From Tenodera sinensis (taxonomy: Eukaryota; Arthropoda; Insecta; Mantodea; Mantidae): a stretch of 64,000 bases of DNA. The translations under genes were made by a program, and so were the position numbers. The notes below the pieces were generated by a model. That model was not told the origin of the DNA and searched no databases. It worked only from the letters and a program-made list of their open reading frames with translations. The stretch spans positions 59,316,716-59,380,715 of the forward strand of contig CM060969.1 in the NCBI GenBank assembly GCA_030765045.1, written 5' to 3'. Position 1 is the first letter of the stretch. Each line of letters opens with the position of its first letter. Positions 22,265-33,539 of the stretch are shown here, one piece after another.

Positions 22265-23154
22265 CAGGGCCGTATTTACATAAGGGCAAACCGGGCAACT
22301 GCCCAGGGCGGCACATTTTAGGGGGCGGCAAAATTACTGGAAAGCTGCACCAAAAGAAAAGTATAGCAATGAAACATCAAGTTCCTTTTGATTCTGGATA
22401 AATTGATTGAAGAACTGAACAACAGAGTTTCTTCCTACAAGGAATTCAGTGAACGAACCATTTATGTTTTTCACAAATCTGAAGATGCTTAGTCCACTTA
22501 AAATTCAGGAAGCATCATCCAGACTTCAGAAGGTCTACAGTTCGAATCTTGAAGATTCAGCATTTGTACTTGAATGCTTAAACTTCAAAAGCTACATAGA
22601 AAAGAATGAAAATGCGACGCACTCACCTACACAGCTGTAAGGTAACTGTCTAGAGAGTGTTTACCCAAACTTAAACATAGCTCTACAAATATACTTGAGC
22701 ACTCCTGCTTCCAACTGCTCAACTGAGAAATCATTTTCTGCTCTAAGACACATAAATAATTATTTAAGAACATCACAAGTGAAGGATCGTCTTAGTTATC
22801 TAGGTGTTCTTGCAATTGAATCTGACTTACCAGTGAAAATGGACTATAACGAACTCATAAACTTGTTTGCAAATGACAGGGCAAGGAGGAAGCCTCTTGT
22901 TATTTAAACAGTATATGTTTTGGCATCTGATAGGGGCTGATGCCTCCTTAGTGTAAGTTCTTTCTATTAAGATGTTCCTACTTAAATTTTAATAAACTCA
23001 ATTATGGTGTTTGCCACTCATACTTAAGTATCCAAACTAGTGAAACCATTCTCTATGTTGTGAAAATTTAAGTAATATATGTATTGCAAGTTGGGGGGGG
23101 GGGGAGCAAATGTTTTTTTGCCCAGGGGCGTCAGAGGTCCTAAATTCGGGCCTG
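22265..23154 (+). mobile_element. hAT element, 890 bp, perfect 8-bp target duplication
   Basis: The termini CAGGGCCGTATTTAC and, inverted, CAGGCCCGAATTTAG are flanked by identical catataat (22257-22264, 23155-23162). The interior keeps the hAT C-terminal dimerisation region on the plus strand at 22695-22904 (STEKSFSALRHINNYLRTS, DRLSYLGVLAIESDLP), like ZMYM1-type transposases, but not the catalytic core. A poly(G) run lies near 23090. It is an internally deleted, non-autonomous copy. Confidence 0.9.
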
Positions 23155-23162
23155 CATATAAT

Positions 23163-23770
23163 GTAGACATTTATGATACGTGGTTTGCAAATGTTGGCAA
23201 TGAAACCATTTGCTCTTGTGCACTACAGTATTTTGATGTGAGGTTAATATGTTGATTGAAAGATGGGCACTGGAGTAGGTGGTTTTTCTCCGTTTCAAGT
23301 TTCCAGAAAGAGCATATAGCAAATTCTACTATGCCATTCATGTATTTATATTCAAGGGTAGGTTTTTTTCCCTTGCTTATGGTAGTCTTTATGTATTGCA
23401 TGTGTAACATTTTTAATTAATTATGGACATTCTTTTGTTTCCCTTGAAAAGAGTTTCCAGCTAGAAATCCGAATGGGGCACTATTATTTTACCTCCAGAA
23501 TATTTCTCTTTGCAAGAAGACATCATGATATACAGAGTGTTTCAGGCAAAATTGTAACTGTTCAAAAATGGGCACTATGATTGGCAGTTACATCATGCTA
23601 AGTAGAGGGAAGTATAGATAGGTAAGAAAATTAAATGATCCACTAGACCTTGAATACTCTAATAGCATCAGGGTCAAAGATAACATGAATTGATTAAGAA
23701 AGACTGGATAGGAAAGGTTAGAGGACCTAGTACATAGTGGCGCGTTGAGCAATGAGAACTTTTATCATAA
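23163..23770 (-). mobile_element. LINE-derived element: 5' UTR joined to 3' end
   Basis: On the minus strand, from 23770, sequence homologous to the LINE A 5' UTR (TGATGTAACTGCC, then CCCCATTCGGAT near 23480) passes into a LINE C-terminal block (KLETEKNHLLQCPSFNQH, LTSKYCSAQEQMVSLPTFAN) at 23400-23170. Endonuclease, RT and RNase H are missing. The 8-bp duplication of the hAT at 22265 abuts its 3' side. Confidence 0.55.
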
Positions 23771-24289
23771 TCCCAGGTTGTGGCCAGGAAATAAAGCATA
23801 TACTTGACTGTTCCAATTAAATTTATTTTACTGCATGCTTTTTGTTGTAATGCATGCTATTATGTAGTTTCAATATTTCTTTACCTTTTTAAAATATTTT
23901 CAGCTAATTGGCATGCCCTAAACCATATAATTTACTATTTTCCAGTAAGTTATTTACCGGCTTGCATCTCTTACAAATGCGTTGACCAAGTGCTGTTTAA
24001 AAATGTTTATATGTAACTATAGCAATATCGCTGGGTTTTTGTCTTCCTAATAATCTTCTTCTTCTTCATCTGGCAAACAGCTCTTACAGTCTAGCTAGTG
24101 CCTCATTAATGATGATAGCCCATTCTTCTCTGTTTTTGGCCTTTCTCCATCCTCTTATCCCCATACTATGTAAGTCCTCCACACTTTACAGCCATGTTAT
24201 TTTGTGTATATTCTTTTGGGGAATAGTGTGCTAACTTACTGTTAAATTATTTGTTATTGCAAACTCTGCTAGTCTGTTGCCATAGTCGT

Positions 24290-25250
24290 TATCTTCATTA
24301 AGTATGCTATATTATCCTATATTTGGACTATATTGGTCATTATTTCCTAGTTTTGCGTTGAAGTCCCCCATGGCAATCTACCTATCATATTTGTTTAATT
24401 TCTAGAGAACTCTATTTAACTTGTTATAATACTGATCCTTAGTCTGCTCTTCTTTTTCTTCTGTAGGTGCGTGCGTACATATTATTGATGTGTTACAGTC
24501 ATTCTTAATGTGCATAACCTTTCATTCACTGGGTCAAACTGTAGAATTGAGGGCTTCATGCTCTTATGTATTAGGAAACCAATTCCAAATAGGTTTCTCT
24601 TACTACTGCCACTATTACATATTATATACTCTCCCATATCACTTATTCCTCCTGCTTTCCACCTGTATTGCTGCAATTTTTATTTTATAGTTACCAAGGA
24701 CTTGTATTAATTGTTTTATTGCCCCTGGTTTATACAAGCTAAGTACATTCCATGTAGCCAAAAAGAGAAGTCCTTATTTCGATGCCTAGGTCGTCGTCTT
24801 AAAACATCAGTCCAGCTGTCCTCATTTGGTTTCTGAATCATTTTAATTTCAGAGTTGGGGTTCATTAGCCCACAGCATACTAGATTTGATTTTGGGGTTT
24901 TCTCCCCTAGAAGGATTGGTTTCACCACAACTTAAGAGCCCCCTCTACCCTTGATTTGATTACTCCCTTAGCCCTTGAAGTTACACCTTCCTCGCAAGGC
25001 AGCGGTTTCTCCATTCATCAACCCAGTGGAGAAAGGGTTGCCATTTCTGCTAGTTCACCTGTACTGAAGGAATCCTTCTCTGCCCTGACCACCATTGTGG
25101 CCTTCGCCTTAACACTGGCAAGAGGCTGGTTTTCGCTCTGGGTATTTCATTTCCCCGATACCACCTATATCTAGAAGGCATTCCCCTATCCACCACCTGG
25201 GGAAGTGCCCAATGGGAGACCAACAACTCCACATGGCCTTCCTAATAATA
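24290..25250 (-). pseudogene. LINE endonuclease fragment (RTE/CR1-like)
   Basis: The minus strand near 24770-24340 reads TWNVLSLYKPGAIKQLIQV, then NLFGIGFLIHKSMKPSILQF, PVNERLCTLRM and near 24380 a MGDFNAKL-type motif. This matches the APE endonuclease of RTE-like elements. 24790-25250 may be its leader. Many stops; no RT follows. Confidence 0.6.
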
Positions 25251-25457
25251 CCTTTTCTTATTTCATCACAATTCTCCTGATGACGTCATGTGCCACATAT
25301 ATATGATTTGATGATCGTTTTGATCATGCCAATAGTAACATTAATTCATATTTCAAATCTCCCTCTGAACATGGTATGATATGAAACATATATCAATTAT
25401 GAATTATGTAAACATGATTGAAATAGTGAAGCAAGGTTAACAATAATAATAATAATT

Positions 25458-27345
25458 AGGGCTCGGAAGTTCATGCCCTAAAAAACACTGAAATATGCAT
25501 GTAAATATGCCAAGAAATATGCACTATTTGATTAAATCAATTAAAGTTCCTTTGCAGTAGACATGATGAGTTAACATAAATAATAAATAAAGTTACCTTA
25601 TTCCTTAGAGGTTGAAGCAGAAGTAGTGGTCCCACACTAGTATTAACTGCTAAATTGCTGAGAATTTTTTTAAATTATATAATTCACTTTCTCTTTCACT
25701 TTTTGTCCTATGCTACCAGGAACCAAATTAAGATCACATATTGTTTTTTCAAAGAGGTAATTGATTCATGCAAACGAGATCCTACAGCTTCCAATGCTGT
25801 TATGGCTGTTGGTAAGAAAGAAAAATGGTCAGATATGAAACTAAGATCCCCTTTTAACCCAGTGCCTGACAGAATATTTTGCACAGTTTCTATTGATGAA
25901 ACATCTTTCGAGTCCAATGAACTATTTCTATGTGCTCAGTATAATATAAAACTGCATCGACCCATGTTCCCCATCAAATTAGCACTGGTGCAGAAGGAAG
26001 TCTGATATTAGGTGCTTCTTCATCTAAACAGCATCTAGGAGATTTTAGGAGATTTAACAAAAATTCTTTTTGTACTGGACACAAATCTATCTACCAATGG
26101 GAAAGAATCATGTATTGTCTCAGAAATGTGATGAAGAGCGTGTGCCAAACAAGTTATATGAATTAAGTTAGGAAAAATACCTTCCAGAGTTTGTCCTGAT
26201 TTTACCATATAAGGACCTGCATCAGTAATAAATAAAAGTAACCGGTCATATTTGATTCCACATGGCCATAGTAATTTCAAAGAGTCCATCACAAACTGGG
26301 TCACAGTTACACTGTCAGTGATCGACATTTCGTACACATTAAGAAGATAAGGTGTAGTCTTTTGTTCATTATTTAAAGCACCCACGATTATATTAGCAAT
26401 AGAACGGCACTTAGAATCAGGGCTGTCATCACCAGGGCAACCACACAAACTGATCTGCTAATTCATTTTGTATATTGGATAATATGTTATTGTAACAATG
26501 TCCTACATAAGTCTTACGCAGTGTACTTTCTTCAGGCACATGTTGTCGAGTGTACTTGGTAAGAAAGTTTTTAAATGTCGGATTATTAATTTTGAACAGG
26601 GGAATATCAGCAGCTAAAAATGCTTGGCACAAGTCATAGGAAAATTCAGTAACCCTACTTCCTAAACCTCTACTAGCTGTTTTTGAACAGGTTCTTTGTT
26701 TGCGAGTTCTCCTTGTTTTGCTGTGTTTATGTGCTGAACTATTTGAAATCTTTTCTCACTCCCCACATTTTTCTCACACGCTCCACAAAACAGTACCCTA
26801 TATCTGTAGATATTAAATCACCTGAAAACTCTTTCTGTAAATTAATTAATCTTGTACTCAAAGTTGGTTTTATTTTCGGCATTTGAAGAGCTTTTGAACA
26901 TTTTATATGCCTAATTTAATTTGGTGGGAACCAGTTCACAACACTGTTACGTTTGAAGACCATGACACAACTACTGGTGGGCAGGCAAGCGTTGCTATAA
27001 TCGTGCTGCTCAAAACGTTGACCTGCACTTTATCTTTGTTAATACATATAAACCTCTCAAATAACGTACTGATTATTCTCTACGCCATACATATAATGAA
27101 AGCATGGGAACGGGATTCACTGCATGACAACATGACTCAGCATTAGTTCTCGTCACCTCGTGAGTTGCATCATCATGTGCGATACTACCAATATGAAAAA
27201 TTATATCCAGATGGAAAACAATACTAAAAAACATAAAAATCATTAAAATATGCAATATAGGGGCCATAATATTGAAATATTATGCATTTATCAAAAAGCA
27301 AGAAAATATGCAGTTATATGCACCATAAAATCATGTCCAAATAAT
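25458..27345 (-). pseudogene. hAT transposon with CGGBP1-like transposase, copy A
   Basis: The minus strand carries broken transposase pieces at 26632-26429 (CQAFLAADIPLFKINNPTFK, ADQFVW) and 26448-26035 (IANIIVGALNN, LFITDAGPYMVKSGQTLEGI, ITCLAHALHHISETI). DAGPYM and CLAHALH are the catalytic-Asp and CxxH blocks of hAT enzymes. Copy B at 61918-63946 is co-linear. Copy A lacks about 175 bp present in B near 62100-62275. The ends carry repeated ATATGCA/ATGCATAT words; a clean TIR was not found. Confidence 0.8.
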
Positions 27346-27357
27346 GTAGAAATTGAT

Positions 27358-28357
27358 TATCCAGGCTTGTGGGCCGTGGTCTAGTCAGGAAACTCCTTCC
27401 AGACGTTTCGTCCGAAGCTGCGTCGAACATCCTCAGTGGCGTTGCCTTAACACTCTCTTAGTCTCGGCGATGACTGACACGGAGCCTTTTGGCTTTACGG
27501 GCTTTATACGTTTGGCGTGGGTGGGCAGAGCTAGTTCCTGGTTGCTCCGGTCTTGGTTTATTGGTACGGCTGCTGCGGGGGCGGGGTTGCTGCTATGCTT
27601 GTTGTTGAGGCTGTTGGCGCATGGTTCTGGATTTGTTGACGGTCAGGTTTCCTGCGTGCTTTCTGTAATGCTGGATGCCAGGCTTTGTTTAGGCGTTTGG
27701 TTTCTTCCTTTCTATTGAAGTTATTATGTTTGTGGATCTCTATAGCTTCTCGACTTAAACGGGTGTAATAATGTACTGTGGAAGATAGGACTGCTGTGTC
27801 TGAATACTGTATAATGTGTTCCCCTGGTGCTAGTAATACGTGTTCTGCGACTGCAGACTTTTCGGTTTGTCCCAAATGGCAGCACCTCTTGTGTTCCGTA
27901 ATGCATGTGTTTAATGTACGTTGAGTGGTCCCTATATAAACAGAGCCACACGAGCAGGGAATTCGGTAAACACCCGCAGACGAGAGTGGATCTTTTGGAT
28001 CTTTTGTTGAACGTAGCATGTTCCGTATTTGCTGTGTGGGTTTGTAGATGGCCAGGATGTCGTGTTTTTTGAGAACCTTCCCAATGCGATCGGTGACACT
28101 TTTGATGAATGGCAGATATACTTTATTCTTCTTTTTCCAGTCGATTTGTTCCGGGGTTGGCAGGGGCTTCTTTCTAGGGCGTATGGCACGTTTGACTTCC
28201 TGACTGGTGTAACCATTGGCCTGCAATGCACTGTTAATATGAGCAAGTTCCAGGTTCAGTAGGTGTGGTTGGCAGATGCGGTTAGCACGATCTACTAACG
28301 TTTTTATGACAGCCCTTTTTTGGCCGGGATGGTGGTTGGAGAGCTTGTGTAGGTACC
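27358..28357 (-). pseudogene. Penelope-like element B: RT end and GIY-YIG endonuclease
   Basis: The minus strand reads YLHKLSNHHPGQKRAVIKTL, HINSALQANGY, YLPFIKSVTDRIGKVLKKH, then the GIY-YIG nuclease at about 27980-27830 (GVYRIPCSCGSVYIGTTQR, ITEHKRC, KSAVAEH) and a tail to 27558. The frame is open for 271 codons, so the copy is fairly recent. It is 5'-truncated in RT with a fold-back partner at 28459-28492. The 3' end (27358-27440) carries a hammerhead-like core. Confidence 0.9.
27405..27436 (-). ncRNA. hammerhead-like core, PLE B end
   Basis: The minus strand reads CTGAGGA, stem GTTCG/CGGAC with a 9-nt loop, then GAAACGTC. The boxes match the CUGANGA and GAAA consensus; stems I and III are not established. 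Confidence 0.5.
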
Positions 28358-28492
28358 AGAGAACAATGGACAATTACCGTTTCTGGACGTTCTCTTATCC
28401 AGGATGCCTGATGGCACACTCTCTCACACAGTCTACCGCAAACCTACACACACAGACCGGTACCTACACAAGCTCTCCAACCACCATCCCGG
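28324..28492. repeat. 34-bp perfect inverted repeat, 101-nt spacer, in PLE B
   Basis: 28324-28357 (ccgggatggtggttggagag onward) and 28459-28492 are exact reverse complements. The spacer and right arm read plus-strand PLE RT (GQLPFLDVLLSRMPDGTLSH, VYRKPTHTDRYLH), so the 5' part of the element is inverted relative to the rest. Confidence 0.92.
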
Positions 28493-28869
28493 CTTCTTTT
28501 AAGCCTTCAATTAATTACAGGATCCTGTTAATTAGAAAAACCTTTCCACAACCATATAGGCAAATTATAGACATATTGCATTACAGTCTGGATTTTCAAA
28601 AATCCTAGAGTCAACGATGTATATATCATTTCTTGAAAAACATGAGCTTAGAAAAAATTATGCCATACTACCTAAATGCTTTGTACTCACTTTTAAAGGA
28701 AACCTTAGAATAGATGTACAACATACATTTTCATGAACTTAAGCAGGTCATTTGATCTGGTAGATAGTAATAACTTGTCAGTGGCATATGGTGACAGTCT
28801 GTAGCATGGAGTAAATAATGAAAAGAAAAAGTGGTTTTTATAGGGGTATGCATGTTAGTAGTAGTGTAG

Positions 28870-29270
28870 AGGCGTTCTTTTTTCTTTGTTTGCAAAACCA
28901 ACAATGACGCTCATAAAACATAGACTTTCCACTCAAGTCTTTAATTAATGCATTTTTTATACTTAAAATGACCAGATTAGAGTGTCTGTCTTGACTGATT
29001 GCATTTCTGAGAAATGTCTTTATTCTTTAAAGTGTAGAAAAGCTACATTCAACAGAAAGTAGTCATTACAAGTCTACAAACTTTTAACACTTCTGAATAA
29101 GCCATTTTAAGATTATTTTCCCTGATGAAAAGTAATAAGTCTTTGCATTTGTTCACACCTTCAGTCACACTATATGTAACACTTAGTTCAGAGCGTAAAG
29201 GCACAATGTCAAATAAAGATCCATAATTTAAATTAAAAATATCAATCACTGCTCTCAGTTTTCTTCAGAG
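28870..29270 (-). pseudogene. ZMYM1-like hAT transposase, C-terminal fragment
   Basis: The minus strand reads VPLRSELSVTYSVTEGVNKC, then after a frameshift a CSFSTLKRIKTFLRN and NLVILSIKNALIKDL block, the hAT dimerisation region. It is truncated and shifted, with no terminal repeats assigned. Confidence 0.65.
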
Positions 29271-29445
29271 TTTGTCAGTTCTAAAAACTCTAAGCCAGGC
29301 AGCCTCAACTCACGTAAATACGGGCAGCGGGCAAAGTCAGCATATCTGTGCGTGCAAGCGGGCATTGTGTTACAGTTGTTTATCTGAGTGCACCAGCAAC
29401 GGACGTGCGTAACTAGTGTGCAGTGGCGGTTCATGAAGTACAGAA

Positions 29446-29595
29446 ATGGCAACATCTCTAAGTGTGGCTACCTCATCTAATCCTCGCCCATCTTCCCCAT
29501 ATATTTTTTCCTCTGTTTGGGAACAACAGTATCTGTTTATAGACCTAGGGGGTGCCGCGAAATGTTTAGTGTGTGGCAAGATTGTTCAAACAATT
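29446..29595 (+). pseudogene. hAT transposase N-terminus, cut off by insertion
   Basis: Starts MATSLSVATSSNPRPSSPYI and reaches the CLVCGKIVQ half of the zinc finger, where the retroelement begins. The same N-terminal word order (SVWENLYLFVQCGEVAKRLV) is found in the second family member on the minus strand near 53470. Confidence 0.8.
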
Positions 29596-30222
29596 GGTGC
29601 GGTTTTTGCAATTATTAATGATGTTGTGTCTTTGAGATATTGAGATCTTTGTGATCTCAGGGTGTAGTAACGGATGGAATGAAAAATCACACGATGTTTC
29701 TTCACCACAATGTATTATTTTATTAACACTTCATCGATACTTTACATTAAATAATTCCTCTCAGCACCATTCTAAATGATTTAAAACGCTTCCACCTTCT
29801 CATTTAGTGGAACCAATGCTTGATGAAAGTCTGGTGAAAGTTCCATACCCACACGTCACACCAATACGTCCATATGTCTAGATTACACACATGCGAATGG
29901 GCAGTTTATGGCATCCTCACGTGACACCGCCTTTTTCGTATACATCCGCGTATGCGTCCATCAAATAGTTCCTTCCCTAACCATCCTCCCTTACTTTTAT
30001 TATGGAACACATATAATTCTAATATTTATACATATATATTAAAATCAAATATGGAAATATTTATGACGTCTTTAAACTAACTTAGTTGTTCGTAACAATG
30101 AGCATTTGCAACACGTTTTCGCCATTTAACCAAATCATACCAACATCAAGAAACAAATTACACTTTTAACAAATATTCACATAAACGATTTTCTTTTGGG
30201 GTCTTCTAATATTCTGTCTCAC
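29596..30222 (-). mobile_element. 3' LTR of Ty3/gypsy-like element G1
   Basis: 627 bp, repeated as 38911-39555 with only scattered changes plus an 18-bp indel (near 29965 versus 39296). The outer flank is aatt (29592-29595), matching aatt at 39556-39559. With that 4-bp duplication the LTR ends are GT...CC on the minus strand; shifting by one base gives the more usual TG...CA but breaks the duplication. The polypurine tract precedes it at 30223-30237. Confidence 0.9.
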
Positions 30223-30237
30223 ATGCCCCTTGTTTTG
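30223..30237 (-). other. polypurine tract of element G1
   Basis: The minus strand reads CAAAACAAGGGGCAT immediately before the 3' LTR, the expected plus-strand priming site. Confidence 0.7.
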
Positions 30238-30403
30238 TTTTTCAAGTTGTCACCTATATTTACAATCTTGAAACACAATACAATACTTCTCCCTACTCCT
30301 CTGACGCAATCACTTTGTACAAAAATTTTTTTTCTTTACAGTCTTCTTCGCTGTTTGTCTTTGTCTTTTGTTTTGGCATGACACAGCATGTCTTTATAAA
30401 TTT

Positions 30404-30680
30404 CACATATTCAGTTACTACACAATACATGTTCAGTTATTATACATCACATATTCAGTTATTATACAATACATATTCAGTTATTGTACAACACATTCAG
30501 TTATTATACAACATATCCAGTTATTATACAACATATGTTCAGTCATTATACAATACATATTCAGTTATTGTACAACACATTCAGTTATTATATAACATAT
30601 CCAGTTATTATACAACATATATTCAGTTATTATACAACACATATTCAGTTATTATACAACACATATTCAGTTATTGTACA
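30404..30680 (+). repeat. minisatellite, about 14 units of 18-21 bp
   Basis: Units have the form ttcagttattatacaacata, varying by one or two bases. They lie in the 3' non-coding part of G1, just inside the LTR. The unit length makes several frames open and spurious. Confidence 0.9.
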
Positions 30681-30892
30681 TTTGACATTGACACAAATAT
30701 AATTTAAGTGTATCATGGTTTATTGTGTGGCTTTTGACTTACGTTCCTTGTTATGAGGAGAGAAAAACAGGATACAAATTTTGAGCTAATGATTATGATC
30801 ATATTTATGGCAATATTTTATTCAGTTCTTTGCCTTCTTTGTCTTGTAAGCTTATTATGTATAGGCAGGTCGTTGAGTCGGTTCTTAAACTC

Positions 30893-31350
30893 TGTCACCG
30901 CGCCCGCCGCATCTAATTGCCGACAACAGCAGTGTCACCCATCGCATTATTGTCGGCACTACCGCAAAGGAGCCGAAGGAAAGAGACAGAGAATGGCCGC
31001 ATTGTTGGGGCGCTTGCCGAAAGAGAGAAAAGGATAGAGACTTCGAGAATCTTCTCTGCTTTGTATTTCACCGCAATAACTGAACTTTCCAGAATGGTGC
31101 CTGGGAGATATAAATAGCGGTAAAGTGCGACAGAAGGAGTCGGTCAGACGTATGTGAAGCGTTGAGTAGTCGTGCCGACGGAGAAGGGACAGTAGTTTTG
31201 TGACGAATTTGGAGCCGTGCTGTGAGTGAATCGGAAAAGACTTTCTTGCTGTTGCAACGAGTGTAAAAAGTTACTGTTTACGGAAATAAAAGTGTTTCTT
31301 TATCTCGACTACATCTGTCTTCTTTACTTTACACCCACACAAAAGTCACA
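30893..31350 (+). promoter_or_regulatory. 5' LTR of T1 with TATA-like box and poly(A) signal
   Basis: TATAAATA at 31109-31116 and AATAAA at 31285-31290 lie in the order expected for U3-R-U5. The first 40 bp (30893-30932) end just before a second TGTCAC start. The solo LTR at 9584-9958 lacks this 40-bp segment. Confidence 0.8.
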
Positions 31351-31351
31351 C

Positions 31352-31372
31352 TGGTGTCAGAAGTGGGATTCG
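31352..31372 (+). other. primer-binding site of T1, tRNA-Leu type
   Basis: TGGTGTCAGAAGTGGGAT plus TCG is the exact reverse complement of the 3' end typical of a tRNA-Leu (CAA) ending TTCTGACACCA. It starts one base after the LTR. The tRNA identity comes from general knowledge of eukaryotic tRNA-Leu, not from a tRNA gene in this window. Confidence 0.8.
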
Positions 31373-31429
31373 TCGAATTGCTTCTAGTTTCGTTACATCG
31401 TCGTTAGAAGTTGCAACGTTAGAACCAAG

Positions 31430-32485
31430 ATGGAGGGAGATTCGGAAACCAGGATGATGGCAATGATGAAAGAATTATTCGCCGAAATGAAGACGAGAAA
31501 CAACCTCGCTGCCGAGCTGAAAGAGATGAAGACGGAGCTATCGGCGAAAATTGACGGCGAACTGATTGGCGTGACGGAAGTCGTGGAACAACTCGGCGAA
31601 CTGACTGGCGTGACGGAAGGCGTGGAAGAACTCGGCGAAAAGGTGGAAGACCTCTGCCAGCATGTGGACGTCGTGGAGGACGACGGGGAACGTCTTGGCG
31701 CCCTGGTAGTAAGAGTTGACGAGAGCGTCAAAGTACTGGATGCCAGGGGCAGACGGAATAGCGCGGACCCGGGGAGGGAGCACCTAGTGGCCGAGGCGAC
31801 AGTTGCGCCCGTTTCAGATAACGAAAGTGTACGTCTCGGGGAAGACAAAGGGGCAGTTCAGGGACGTCGTCGAGGATCCCCTGGAGGAGTGTGTCGGGTA
31901 CGTAACCAACCAGGATGTGACGTGGAGGACGATCAGCAGGGAAGCGTACAAGCAAACGAGCAACACGCGAGAACCGACTTAGCGTGTGACATGGGGGGAC
32001 CGTCGGAGCCGTCCAATCACCTGACGCATAGTGCCGTGAACGGAAGAACGGTGGACATCATCTTGGACGGCAGGATACAGGAGAGGCCGTGCCGAGCACG
32101 AGTGAACACGAGTGCAGCGGTGGACGTGACTCGCGCGGATGTGGCGGGGTTTGTTGCCGGACCCTTCGGAAGCAAGGTGGCTGCGAAGGTGCGCCAGAGA
32201 GGTCGGCGGACATGGTACCCAGTGAGCCGTTTCCAAGTGCGCAGGATGGCCCGTCAACACACCAGGAAGAAGGGCAACTGGACGAGGGACCGTCAAGACC
32301 GGCGGTACTGTTGCAGAATTTCGAAGCAGGATGGCATACATCGTCCTACCCGGACCAAGGGACACTATCCAACAGCGATACCTAGGATCGTGCCTCCTGG
32401 AGAAAAGGTTCGATGGGTTAGTCCACCGGGGTGCAAGGGAGATGCCGCAGTGATAGTGCTGGTCGGGACGACCAGCTCTGAGGAG
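31430..32485 (+). pseudogene. T1 gag-like ORF with remnant protease
   Basis: The ORF starts MEGDSETRMMAMMKELFAEM and has an N-terminal coiled-coil-like stretch with a repeated LGELTGVTEGVEELGEK pattern. Around residues 200-240 is a segment resembling an aspartic protease entry (VDIILDGRIQERPCRARV, then NTSAAVDV), where the family motif would be DTGA. The active-site Asp and Gly are thus replaced by Asn and Ser. The C-terminal part (GNWTRDRQDRRYCCRISKQ) looks like the very end of a pol, implying an internal deletion. The frame is open into the 3' LTR. Confidence 0.6.
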
Positions 32486-32997
32486 GGAGCAGTGTCACCG
32501 CGCCCGCCGCATCTAATTGCCGACAACAGCAGTGTCACCCATCGCATTATTGTCGGCACTACCGCAAAGGAGCCGAAGGAAAGAGACAGAGAATGGCCGC
32601 ATTGTTGGGGCGCTTGCCGAAAGAGAGAAAAGGATAGAGACTTCGAGAATCTTCTCTGCTTTGTATTTCACCGCAATAACTGAACTTTCCAGAATAGTGC
32701 CTGGGAGATATAAATAGCGGTAAAGTGCGACAGAAGGAGTCGGTCAGACGTATGTGAAGCGTTGAGTAGTCGTGCCGACGGAAAGAAGAGACGTATGCGG
32801 AGCGTTGAGGAGTCGTGCCGACGGAGAAGGGACAGTAGTTTTGTGACGAATTTGGAGCCATGCTGTGAGTGAATCAGAAAAGACTTTCTTGCTGTTGCAA
32901 CGAGTGTAAAAAGTTACTGTTTACGGAAATAAAAGTGTTTCTTTATCTCGACTACATCTGTCTTCTTTACTTTACACCCACACAAAAGTCACAACTC

Positions 32998-33539
32998 TGA
33001 TGTTACTAATGGTACCATTTTTTAATTGGGTTCTTATTCATTATTATTTGGTTCAACATTTCTTCAAGCTTAGCATTGGCTATATCCATCTTAGTTCATG
33101 GGCATTGCTTTTCTGATTATGGTTTTTCTTACTTCACTAATTGTCACCTCTTTGTCTCTTATCTCTATAAGAGAAAACTTCTATACTTATAATTATTCTG
33201 CAATTGTATTATTTTTCTTCTCAATTCACCCTCGACATCTTTGTGTCAAAATATTTTATCTTTGTCATCACAAATGATTCCTTTTTATTTTTGTCCCTGA
33301 CATCCTTATGTCAAAAACACATTATTTTCCGTCGCTATAATTCATTTCTTTAATGACAATCAGTGTCCTCATCTGTCTTTGTCGACAATGCTCTTTGTGG
33401 TCAATATAGCCAATGACTATGTTGATTTTCTTTCTTGTTGTATTTTCTAATCTGAACATAATCTTCTATAAGTAACCCATTAAAAATTATTATTTTCCAT
33501 CATCTCTATTATTCCTGCCTTACATGGTTGTTGGCAAAG
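32998..33539 (-). other. 3' non-coding part of element G1
   Basis: Between T1 and the integrase remnant the minus strand has no open frame. It contains a loose direct repeat (GACACAAAGATGTCGAGGG and GACATAAGGATGTCAGGG). Confidence 0.45.

Larger units (their letters stand above)
30893..32993 (+). mobile_element. short non-autonomous LTR retroelement (T1), 2101 bp, nested in G1
   Basis: LTRs of 458 bp (30893-31350) and 501 bp (32493-32993) begin TGTCAC and end GTCACA. They are flanked by identical actc (30889-30892, 32994-32997), the 4-bp duplication usual for Ty3/gypsy. A primer-binding site follows the 5' LTR and a polypurine tract (aggagggagcag, 32481-32492) precedes the 3' LTR. The LTRs differ by only about three substitutions plus a 43-bp tandem duplication in the 3' LTR, so insertion is fairly recent. 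The interior has gag-like and residual protease sequence but no RT, RNase H or integrase, so it would need enzymes from a relative. Confidence 0.93.

Noticed and set aside
30315..30707. Tyr/Ser/Val-rich repetitive ORF
   Set aside because: Produced by the minisatellite in the 3' part of the gypsy-like element.
31393..32365. Minus-strand Ser/Thr/Pro-rich ORFs within T1
   Set aside because: Antisense to the gag-like ORF, biased by its composition. No domain recognised.
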